From assembly GCA_002414145.1 (NCBI GenBank), contig DHYP01000007.1, positions 6,958 through 19,179 of the forward strand: 12,222 nucleotides of DNA, written 5' to 3'. This stretch comes from Methylophilaceae bacterium UBA5127. GTDB lineage: Bacteria > Pseudomonadota > Gammaproteobacteria > Burkholderiales > Methylophilaceae. The notes under the pieces are model-generated. The model did not search any database. It had not been told where the DNA came from and saw only the letters and a list, made by a program, of their open reading frames with translations. The translations under genes and the position numbers were made by a program. This document shows, in pieces, positions 1 to 7,100 of the stretch; position 1 is the stretch's first letter; each line of letters begins with the position of its first letter.

Positions 1-735
1 ATTGTAGGTAATACCTATGCCACCGCCTACATCAATATGCGAGATGTGAATCCCCTTGGTCTCTAACGTATCGACTAATCCTAGTACCTTATCTAAAGCA
101 TCTAAAAATGGAGAAAGCTCAGTAATTTGTGAGCCTATATGGCAATCCACACCATGTATCGCAATATTGGTCATGGCAGCTGCTTGCTCATATAAACTAA
201 TAGCATCTTCAAACGCCACGCCAAATTTATTATTTTTCAACCCTGTGGAAATATAAGGATGCGTTTTGGCATCAACATTCGGATTCACGCGTAAAGAAAC
301 AGGTGCTACTTTGCCCATCTCACCTGCTACTTCATTTAAGCGTACTAATTCATTGGCGGATTCTACGTTAAAACACAAAATACCTGCACTCAAGGCAGCA
401 CGCATTTCCTCACGCGTTTTGCCAACGCCAGAAAATACGACCTTTTGTGGATCGCCTCCTGCGGCTAGAACACGTGCCAATTCTCCGCCTGACACAATAT
501 CAAATCCAGCACCTAGTTGCGCAAAAAGACTCAAAATGGCCAGATTTGGATTGGCTTTGACGGCAAAACATACCAAGTGGTTGCTGCCTTCCAGCCCTGC
601 TTTAAAACTGTTATAAGCATGCATCAAAGCAGCTTTAGAATAAACATAGCAAGGGGTTTGATAAGTATTGGCAATATGCGTTAAAGAAATATCTTCGGCA
701 AATAGACTGCCATTTTTTAAGGTAAAAGCGTTCAC
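1..735 (-). CDS. lysA: Diaminopimelate decarboxylase, N-terminal 245 residues (3' end outside window)
   Basis: LysA is the PLP-dependent enzyme that decarboxylates meso-diaminopimelate to L-lysine, the last step of lysine synthesis in the cytoplasm. The visible part is most of the alanine-racemase-like TIM barrel. The PLP-lysine motif CFAVKANPN lies at about positions 551-580, the FDIVSGGEL segment follows it, the HIGSQ motif is near 130-145, and the glycine-rich HIDVGGGIG phosphate-binding loop is near 10-40. The reading frame runs off the left edge after GITYN. I chose the GTG at 733-735, which gives VNAFTLKNGSLFAED: there is an in-frame TGA three codons upstream and no ATG before well-conserved sequence. 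No convincing Shine-Dalgarno is visible, so expression may depend on coupling to lptM, whose stop is 26 bases upstream. Family assignment is firm; the exact start is likely but not proven. Confidence 0.97.
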   Translation of the reverse strand, partial: MNAFTLKNGSLFAEDISLTHIANTYQTPCYVYSKAALMHAYNSFKAGLEGSNHLVCFAVKANPNLAILSLFAQLGAGFDIVSGGELARVLAAGGDPQKVVFSGVGKTREEMRAALSAGILCFNVESANELVRLNEVAGEMGKVAPVSLRVNPNVDAKTHPYISTGLKNNKFGVAFEDAISLYEQAAAMTNIAIHGVDCHIGSQITELSPFLDALDKVLGLVDTLETKGIHISHIDVGGGIGITYN

Positions 736-761
736 AGTGTATCAGTCACATTCGTTTAATA

Positions 762-890
762 TTAGTTTTTCTGCGGTGTTTCCTGTGGGTAACGTTGCTC
801 AGGAATATACAAAGGCCCTTTGGTACCGCAGGCAGAAAGCGTTATTAAAACGAGCATAACGCAAGTGATTTTTAAATAAAAGTGACGCAT
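762..890 (-). CDS. lptM: Small outer-membrane lipoprotein LptM (YifL family)
   Basis: A 42-residue lipoprotein. The N terminus (MRHFYLKITCVMLVLITL) is a lipoprotein signal peptide ending in the lipobox LSAC, with the lipidated cysteine at residue 21. It is followed directly by the family signature CGTKGPLYIP and a short polar tail ending QKN. In E. coli, LptM (formerly YifL) associates with the LPS translocon LptD-LptE and helps its oxidative maturation; the same role is inferred here from the motif. It lies immediately upstream of lysA on the same strand, the arrangement seen in many beta- and gammaproteobacteria, where the frataxin gene cyaY often sits divergently. No cyaY is present in this window. 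The gene is too short for many gene callers. No strong ribosome binding site is visible upstream of the ATG. Confidence 0.92.
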   Translation of the reverse strand: MRHFYLKITCVMLVLITLSACGTKGPLYIPEQRYPQETPQKN

Positions 891-919
891 GTTTGGGTGT
901 ACTTTTAGATAGTTAACAG

Positions 920-1072
920 ATGCAGGATTCTATCATTAATGCAGAAAATACGTTTGTAATTCAATCAACATCACCGCTTATTCCCCTTAATTTACCGATT
1001 GTCGGAAGAGACTGGACATTGCATCCTGATCTTTGGCATGCTTCAATCAAGCAAAAAGGGGATGGAAAATGA
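920..1072 (+). CDS. Doubtful 50-residue ORF overlapping the start of the pilin operon
   Basis: An ATG-started ORF of 50 codons (begins [12 protein letters not shown], ends KQKGDGK) whose TGA overlaps the ATG of the following pilin gene as ATGA. That overlap would allow translational coupling. I recognise no family. It has no signal peptide, no membrane segment and no cysteine, and it contains a moderately hydrophobic [10 protein letters not shown] stretch followed by a Trp/His-containing segment. Against it: no Shine-Dalgarno is evident before its ATG, it occupies the only intergenic region where both divergent promoters should lie, and a minus-strand -10 candidate sits inside it. It could be a true leader gene, a decayed gene, or chance. 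I list it mainly so that the stretch is described; the other reading is that 891-1068 is simply the divergent promoter region. Confidence 0.25.
   Translation: MQDSIINAENTFVIQSTSPLIPLNLPIVGRDWTLHPDLWHASIKQKGDGK
927..932 (-). promoter_or_regulatory. Possible -10 element for lptM-lysA
   Basis: On the minus strand the sequence TAGAAT lies 37 bases before the lptM ATG, a good match to the sigma-70 -10 hexamer. The hexamer 17 bases further upstream (AAACGT) is a poor -35, so the assignment is tentative. This is the only promoter-like sequence I could find for the leftward pair. It lies inside the doubtful plus-strand ORF at 920-1072. Confidence 0.35.
1056..1062 (+). promoter_or_regulatory. Ribosome binding site fixing the pilin start
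   Basis: AAGGGGA lies six bases before the ATG at 1069-1071 and is a good Shine-Dalgarno. It selects this ATG over the in-frame TTG at 1033, which would add 12 residues ([12 protein letters not shown]) to a prepilin leader that is already a normal 10 residues. Confidence 0.8.
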
Positions 1073-1494
1073 ATGTGCGAAAAATAAATCAGAAGGGGTT
1101 TACGCTTCTTGAGCTAATGATAGTCGTAGCGATTGTTGGCATTTTGGCATCAATTGCGATTCCAGCATACCAAGACTATGTGAAAAAGGGCAAGGCGGCA
1201 GAGGCCCCCGGAGCGTTAGCAGATCTACGCGTAAAGATGGAACAATGTTTTCAGGATAATCGCGATTACACCGCATGTGCTGCTTTTTGTGCGCCTACTT
1301 CAGGCGCAGTAAATTTTGCCTATAAGTGTACTGATCAAACAGCAACTACATATAAAATTGAAGCGACTGGTGACTCTGCAAAAGGCATGTCTGGTTTTTC
1401 ATATACTGTCGATCAGGATAATGCCAAGACGTCCTCATATGATGGTGGCACTACAGTTAACTGCTGGGTAACTTCTAAAAGCGGTTCGTGCTGA
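1069..1494 (+). CDS. pilE: Type IV pilin, PilE-type (minor pilin)
   Basis: A 141-residue prepilin. The positively charged leader [10 protein letters not shown] is cleaved by the prepilin peptidase after Gly10; the mature protein starts [10 protein letters not shown] with Glu at mature position 5, followed by the hydrophobic N-terminal helix and the conserved AIPAYQDYV turn. The globular domain has six cysteines (residues 60, 70, 74, 87, 132, 141), three closely spaced and the last at the extreme C terminus, consistent with disulfide-stapled loops including a C-terminal D-region. It heads the operon in front of fimT, pilV, pilW, pilX and pilY1, so it is more likely the PilE minor pilin that joins the core minor pilins to the major pilin than the major subunit itself. 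The major-pilin alternative cannot be excluded from sequence. Its TGA overlaps the fimT ATG by one base. Confidence 0.9.
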   Translation: MNVRKINQKGFTLLELMIVVAIVGILASIAIPAYQDYVKKGKAAEAPGALADLRVKMEQCFQDNRDYTACAAFCAPTSGAVNFAYKCTDQTATTYKIEATGDSAKGMSGFSYTVDQDNAKTSSYDGGTTVNCWVTSKSGSC

Positions 1495-2063
1495 TGTTAT
1501 CGCTTAATCGCAAATTATCAGGTTTTACGCTGGTAGAGCTACTGATTGTACTAACAATATTTAGTGTATTAGCAGCTTTTGCTTTACCCAGCTATAGACA
1601 AATGATAGAGAATAATAAGATTAGATCTGCTGCTGAGTCTATACATAATGGCATTCAAATAGCGCGTGCAGAAGCTGTTAAACGTAATGTGCCAGTACAG
1701 TTTGATTTGCGCGGTACGCATTCTGCTTGGACAGTGTGTGTGAGTCCAGCAGTTGCTGGGGCATGCCCTAATCCAGATGATGCTGTTGCAACTGTTCAAA
1801 GTCGTAGCTTGGGCGAAGGTTCATCTTCCGATGTGAGTGTGGTGATTAGCGACGCCTCGCCGCTCGTGTTTAATAGTCTAGGCGTATTGACAAGTCCAGT
1901 TCCCACAGCAGCCAATGGTTTAGTTAGCCTTGATATAGATAACGCTGCATTATCTTCTTCGGATAGTCGTAATTTACGCGTAGTGATAGGGGCTGGCGGC
2001 AGTGTCAAAATGTGCGACCCAGCGCTGAATAGTGGCGGCACCGATCCGCGCAAATGTCCTTAA
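1494..2063 (+). CDS. fimT: Minor pilin / pseudopilin FimT-FimU (GspH family)
   Basis: A 189-residue prepilin with leader [10 protein letters not shown], cleavage before FTLVELLIVL, and Glu5 present. After the N-terminal helix comes the FimT/GspH signature IHNGIQIARAEAVKRN (about 50-65) and a GspH-type beta domain, with four cysteines at 82, 91, 174 and 188 in two likely pairs, the second near the C terminus (KMCDP...KCP). FimU/FimT is a core minor pilin of the type IVa priming complex in the inner membrane and at the pilus tip; FimT homologues in some species also bind DNA during transformation. I use the ATG at 1494, which overlaps the upstream TGA. A GTG at 1488 is in frame but would only add two residues. 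No own Shine-Dalgarno is seen, which suggests coupling to the pilin gene. Confidence 0.9.
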   Translation: MLSLNRKLSGFTLVELLIVLTIFSVLAAFALPSYRQMIENNKIRSAAESIHNGIQIARAEAVKRNVPVQFDLRGTHSAWTVCVSPAVAGACPNPDDAVATVQSRSLGEGSSSDVSVVISDASPLVFNSLGVLTSPVPTAANGLVSLDIDNAALSSSDSRNLRVVIGAGGSVKMCDPALNSGGTDPRKCP

Positions 2064-2085
2064 GATTGCATATTAGGAAAAAGAG

Positions 2086-2472
2086 ATGAATCGCTATCCT
2101 CCAACTTTACATAAATCGCAAAAAGGTGCATTTTTGCTAGAGGCATTAATTGCGGTCTTAATATTCTCATTGGGCATTCTTGCTTTGGCTGGTTTGCAGG
2201 CTGTGATGATAAAAAATACAGACGATGCAAAGTATCGTGCAGAAGCTACGTTTATCGCGCAACAAAAGTTAGGTGAAATTTGGACTAATGCACAAAATCT
2301 CGGTAGCTTAGCTGACTATGTGGTTGATGAGCCTGTCGAGCAATTGCCCAGTGGTAATCGAGTGGTGGCTGTTTCGCCAGAGAGTGTTGTGACAGTCACA
2401 GTTTCATGGAAATTACCAGGTGGAGATTCCCACACCTATTCTACAAATGCTAGGGTTGAGGGGATCTATTAA
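2086..2472 (+). CDS. pilV: Type IV pilus minor pilin PilV
   Basis: A 128-residue prepilin with a 14-residue leader ending SQKG and mature start AFLLEALIAVLIFSLG, keeping Glu5. The N-terminal helix is followed by the PilV-typical QKLGEIW segment (about 60-66), an LPSGNRVV motif (88-94) and a VTVTVSWKLPG strand (102-112). No cysteines are present. It is slightly shorter than many PilV proteins but appears complete. PilV is a core minor pilin that with FimU, PilW, PilX and PilY1 primes pilus assembly. A Shine-Dalgarno AGGA lies at 2075-2078, seven bases before the ATG. The gap from fimT is 22 bases, and the TAA overlaps the pilW ATG (TAATG). Confidence 0.92.
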   Translation: MNRYPPTLHKSQKGAFLLEALIAVLIFSLGILALAGLQAVMIKNTDDAKYRAEATFIAQQKLGEIWTNAQNLGSLADYVVDEPVEQLPSGNRVVAVSPESVVTVTVSWKLPGGDSHTYSTNARVEGIY

Positions 2473-3554
2473 TGATGCATAGATATAAAAATGCTTTGAT
2501 GAGCCAACGGGGTTTTAGTTTAGTTGAGCTAATGGTGGGATTGGTGATTGGTTTGTTAGCAACGCTAGTCATTGTGCAGGTTTTTTCCACTTTTGAAGAG
2601 CGTAAACGTACCACATCAGGAAACTCAGATGCGCAAACCAATGGCAGTATTGCGTTGATGAGTATTCAGCGCAGTATACAGATGGCGGGCTATGGTTTGC
2701 CTCTCCCTATGGCTGACAAAGATAATAGTTCATTGAAATGTGCAGCGTTTGCTGATTATGATCCAGATAACAATCCTGCTACTGATAATAGTATCAATTT
2801 ATCTCCCTTGGTGATTCTGGATGGCGCAGCGAATGCTAGTGATAGGATTACTGTTCGTTATAGTACAACAGCGATGGGGGCCGTGCCTACGTCAATAGTG
2901 AACGCTGCAAATGCTACGGCACCGATAGGCTTAGTGCTTTCAAATAACATTGGTTGTAAAGATAATGATATAGCGTTAATTATGAATGGAACCGTATGCA
3001 GGATGACAACAGTGGCGGATGCTAATGGTAATCCTAATACAGATCAAAACCTCAGATTAATTGGTACTACACCTGTTGGTAATCCTCTGATTAATGCTGC
3101 CAAATTAGCTTGTATGGGTAATTGGCAAAACTATACCTATCAAGTAGTAAATAATGAATTGAGATTGAATGGTCAGCCTATTATTTCTGAAGTAGTGAAT
3201 TTGCAGGCACAGTATGGCATTTCACCTTCTGCGGATAGTAACCAAGTCAATCAATGGGTGAATGCAGATGGTGCATGGGCAGCACCTAGTGTTGCTGACC
3301 GTAATCGTATCAAAGCAATCCGGGTTGCAATCGTGGTACGCAATGGTTTGTTAGAGAAAGCCGATGTCAGCACGGCCTGCAGTTCAATCACAGCAGCTAA
3401 CCCAACGGGTGTATGTGCGTGGGATGGCTCAGTATATGGTGATGCCCCTACAATCGATTTAACAGGTATTGCTAATTGGAAAAAATATCGTTATCGGGTT
3501 TTTGAAACCATTATCCCATTACGCAATATGCTTTGGTCTAAGGATGCAGTCTGA
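2472..3554 (+). CDS. pilW: Type IV pilus minor pilin PilW
   Basis: A 360-residue prepilin with leader ending SQRG (Gly14), mature start FSLVELMVGLVIGLLA, and Glu5 present. The following segment TTSGNSDAQTNGSIA...RSIQMAGYG (about 47-75) is characteristic of PilW, whose large beta-rich domain accounts for its length. Cysteines are scattered through the ectodomain and could form disulfides. PilW links PilX/PilY1 to the remaining minor pilins in the priming complex. GAGGGG at 2458-2463 favours the first of two tandem ATGs (2472 and 2475). The TGA overlaps the pilX ATG by one base. Confidence 0.93.
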   Translation: MMHRYKNALMSQRGFSLVELMVGLVIGLLATLVIVQVFSTFEERKRTTSGNSDAQTNGSIALMSIQRSIQMAGYGLPLPMADKDNSSLKCAAFADYDPDNNPATDNSINLSPLVILDGAANASDRITVRYSTTAMGAVPTSIVNAANATAPIGLVLSNNIGCKDNDIALIMNGTVCRMTTVADANGNPNTDQNLRLIGTTPVGNPLINAAKLACMGNWQNYTYQVVNNELRLNGQPIISEVVNLQAQYGISPSADSNQVNQWVNADGAWAAPSVADRNRIKAIRVAIVVRNGLLEKADVSTACSSITAANPTGVCAWDGSVYGDAPTIDLTGIANWKKYRYRVFETIIPLRNMLWSKDAV

Positions 3555-4171
3555 TGAACAATCCATATACAAGCTCATATAAACAACATGGTGTAGTGCT
3601 TTTTATTGCACTTGTTGCACTGGTCGTCATGTCTTTAGCCGCCGTGGCTTTGATTCGCTCAGTCGATACCAATACGATTATTGCGGGAAATTTATCAATG
3701 AAGCAATCAGCCGTTGTGTCATCAGATAGGGGTGCAGAAACAGCGATTGGCTGGATAAAAGCTACTGCAGTAGCAAATTTGAATGCATTAAACGCTGACA
3801 ATGTTGCCAATGGATATTTTGCAACCTTTAAGACGCTGGATTTAGACAATCGTGCAATATTAACCAATGTAGCAACTTGGAATGCCAATAGTGCGTTGGC
3901 GGCAGGCACGGGTATTTCAGCGGGTGTGGAAGATGATACGCGTAATGAGATACGTTACATCGTTCAGCGTATGTGTTTGGATCCTGTAGCACCTACCAAG
4001 GAAAAATGTCAATTTGGTTCTACTGAGGTTGGATCCGGAAGTAGAGGTGTAAAAGATGCTACTGAGGCAGGTGCGCTCATTCATGGAGCAGAAAGCCCAA
4101 TTTATCGAATAACTGTTAGGGTTGTTGGTCCTAAAAACACCGTTAGTTACACACAAACCTATGTATATTAG
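3554..4171 (+). CDS. pilX: Type IV pilus minor pilin PilX
   Basis: A 205-residue protein with leader ending KQHG (Gly13) and hydrophobic start VVLFIALVALVVMSLAAVAL, followed by IRSVDTNTIIAGNLSMKQ, matching the PilX N-terminal family. It lacks the Glu at mature position 5 (Ile instead), which is expected for this tip-proximal subunit and resembles GspK of type II secretion. Two cysteines (MCLDP and KCQFG) may pair in the ectodomain. The C terminus (PIYRITVRVVG...QTYVY) is a beta strand typical of the family. PilX is inferred to cap the minor pilin complex and contact PilY1, encoded nine bases downstream. Confidence 0.92.
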   Translation: MNNPYTSSYKQHGVVLFIALVALVVMSLAAVALIRSVDTNTIIAGNLSMKQSAVVSSDRGAETAIGWIKATAVANLNALNADNVANGYFATFKTLDLDNRAILTNVATWNANSALAAGTGISAGVEDDTRNEIRYIVQRMCLDPVAPTKEKCQFGSTEVGSGSRGVKDATEAGALIHGAESPIYRITVRVVGPKNTVSYTQTYVY

Positions 4172-4174
4172 GAG
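4170..4174 (+). promoter_or_regulatory. Ribosome binding site of pilY1 overlapping the pilX stop
   Basis: AGGAG lies six bases before the pilY1 ATG and shares two bases with the TAG of pilX. PilY1 therefore has its own strong initiation signal while remaining tied to upstream translation. Confidence 0.75.
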
Positions 4175-4180
4175 TCATTC

Positions 4181-7100
4181 ATGAAACACAGTCACAATAA
4201 TTATGTAAGGCTAATGGGTTATATGTCGGGGCTGTTTTTGCTATTGAGCATAGCATTACCATTTTCAGCACAGGCTACCCCCTTAGATTTGGCGACAGTT
4301 CCTTTAGCAAATAGCCCTACTATTACGATTCGAGCTAATTTACTGTTTATATTCGATGACTCTGGTAGTATGGCAGACGACTCTATGCCAGATGTGAGTA
4401 ACTCTACTACACCTTATCTGTTTAGAAATGCCAGTTACAATACTATTTACTACAATCCAGCTGTGCGTTATTTACCTCCAGCTTACTTTACTGCATCTGG
4501 AATAAATACCACCACGTATCCAAGCCAAACAGGGGATGCCACTGCTAGTGGCGCGAGTTCAGCAGCCAAGCCAAACTGGAAGGTTGTAAAAAAGGATGCA
4601 TATGGTAAGGTTGCTACTGGCACAACTGATTTAACAGCGGACGCATTTTATTTCACCACAATCCCTGGTGAGTTTTGTAAAAATGCGGATCTAAAAGTCT
4701 GTAATGCACAGACTGCGGCAAATGCTACCTATCCTTTCCCCGCCCCAGTACGGTGGTGTACTACTACTGGCAATGCTACTGCCGCCGTCCCAGCTGCTAA
4801 CACTTGCCAGGCCAGCAATTTTGGATCATTTACAAATTTACGTATCCCAGGTCCACGTGTTGCAACGGTTGCTTTTACTAATGGTGGCGGAACAAACCGT
4901 AAAGTTTCTGGTATTACCATCAGTGGTTCACAAATTATGTCTGGCACTACTGCGACTAATACAAACAGTTCAACTACCATGGCGCAAGAAACCGTCACCA
5001 TGATTAATAACTGTACCTTTAGTCAAGTGGGGAGTTGTACTGTAGCTGGTTATAGCGCAACCTCTTCAGGGGGTACGGTTACGATCTATGCGCCCGCTGG
5101 GTCAACCACTACTGTCACGCCAGCTGCAACTACTTCACCTACGGGTTATGTTTCTAGCACATCAGCATTTGCAAAGATCAATCCTAATGTACCTGGTCAA
5201 ACAGTTTTTACGGCAATCAATAACTCGGCAGCAACATATGGATACCCAGGTACGGCCAGTAAAGTTGTGGCTACACGTTCAGATTGTGCAGGCAGTACTT
5301 GTACCTACACAGAGGAAATGACTAATTACGCAAACTGGTATACTTACTATCGTACGCGTGCACAGATGATGAAAACAGCGACGAGTCTTGCCTTTAAAGA
5401 TATCGGCGATGATTTTAAAGTAGGGTTTATGACAACATCCGGAGCATCAGGTCGTGCAAGCAATTTTGCTAGTTTTACCACTGCCAACAAAGCGCAATGG
5501 TATACAAAATTATTTAGCACAGTATCAGATACCTACACCCCATTACGTGGAGCTTTGTCAACAGCTGGGCTCATATATGCAAGTAAAACAAACCTTAATG
5601 GTGTATTTACTGACCCGATTGAATATGAATGCCAGCAAAACTTTACTTTATTGACTACAGATGGCTTTTGGAATACTCAGATTGAAACACCACGTACTCA
5701 AACAGCACCAGCAAATGTACCCGCAACCTATGGACCATTCAATCTTACGGGTGGCAATGTCGGTAATATGGATAGCTTAGCAAAAGAAACACCATTAGGG
5801 ATGCGTGAAGGTACGCCCGCTGTATCAGATACGTTAGCGGACGTGGCTAAGTATTATCGCGATACTGACTTGCGTACAGCAGCATTAGGCAATTGTAATG
5901 GTGCTTTAGGCTCTAACGTCTGTGAAACTCCCGTAACGAGCGGAAGTCCTCTTAACGAAAAGCAGACCATGGTGACCATGACCATGGGCTTAGGCGCGGA
6001 TGGCACGCTTGCCTATATCCCACATTACGATACTGTGCCTGGGGATTATTTGGATATTAAGGCAGGAACCAAAAGCTGGTCTAATCCAATTGCCAATGGT
6101 GGCGCTGAGCGTATTGATGATTTGTGGCATGCAGCTGTGAATGGTGCGGGTACTTATTTCAGTGCTAAAAGCCCTACGGACGTTGTGAATCAACTTAAAG
6201 AAGCCATTGCTTCGATTAAGGTAAAAGTGGGTACGGGTGCGGCGGCGGCAACCAGTACACTTAACCCTGTGACGGGAGATAATTATGCCTATGTTGCCAG
6301 CTATACCTCAGGATATTGGATAGGCAATCTAGAAAGACGCACAGTGAATACCACATCTGGTGAAGTGAGTAAGTCTGCTACACATTGTGTTGAAGATGTA
6401 GTACCTACTGCTGGTTGCGCCTCGCCCGCTAGTATTGTGGCGGATGGTTCAGGGGGCTATAACTGCGTGACACCTAACGTGACAACTGCATCTGCTTGTG
6501 TTGGAACGTTAGAGGGTACAGACTGTAAAGTGCCTGTCAGTGTGAGTTGTACAGGTACGTTAAAAACTAAGGTTTCTGCGTTTACTGATACTAGAACAAT
6601 ATTGATAAATGCAGGTGGTAGTTTACAGAGCTTTAGTTCTGCAAGTCTGACTTCAGCACAAAAAGTGTACTTGGATAAGCCGTGGTTGGCAGCCAATTTG
6701 ACACAATGGCCGTCACTCACGACTAACCAACAAAACAATGCGACGGTAGATAATCTAGTGAGTTATTTGCGTGGACAAACTGGTTATGATATGGCTTCAT
6801 CAGTTGCCGACAATCGGGTTTTCCGTAAGCGTCAGGCTACCTTAGGAGATTTGATTAACTCAAAACCTGCTTTTATTGGTAAGCCAGTCTTTAACTACAC
6901 TGACCCAGGCTACGATGCATATAAAACAGCCCAAGTAGGTCGTGCCAAAACAGTCTATGTGGGCTCTAACGATGGTATGTTGCATGCATTTGATGCGGAT
7001 ACAATGGTAGAACGTTGGGCCTATATACCAAGCATGGTCATCCCTAATTTATGGAAATTGGCAGATAGCAACTATAGTGCTAAACATTCATATTATGCCG

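Noticed and set aside
266..616. Plus-strand 116-codon ORF in the left part of the window
   Set aside because: It is the reverse complement of lysA, whose motifs (AVKANPN, HIGSQ, GGGIG) are unmistakable; the plus-strand translation resembles nothing.
1033..1068. Upstream TTG extension of the first pilin by 12 residues
   Set aside because: The Shine-Dalgarno at 1056-1062 points to the ATG at 1069, which gives a normal 10-residue prepilin leader.
950..1068. Sigma-54 (-24/-12) promoter before the pilin operon
   Set aside because: TGGCATG and TGGACAT occur, but neither has GC at the required spacing. No convincing sigma-70 promoter on the plus strand was found either.
4535..4561. PilY1 segment DATASGASS as a possible ApbE flavinylation target
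   Set aside because: It superficially resembles the Dxx(S/T)GA(S/T) motif, but the Asp spacing is off by one and there is no FMN-binding domain around it. Probably chance in a Ser/Thr/Ala-rich region.
4704..5321. Overlapping ORFs on both strands inside the first third of pilY1
   Set aside because: The region is rich in Ala/Thr/Ser codons, which leave other frames open by chance. No start signals, and the pilY1 frame is continuous through it.
5967..5986. Short ACCATG repeats
   Set aside because: These encode the conserved TMVTMTMGLG strand of PilY1. The repeat is too short and too coding-constrained to be a separate element.
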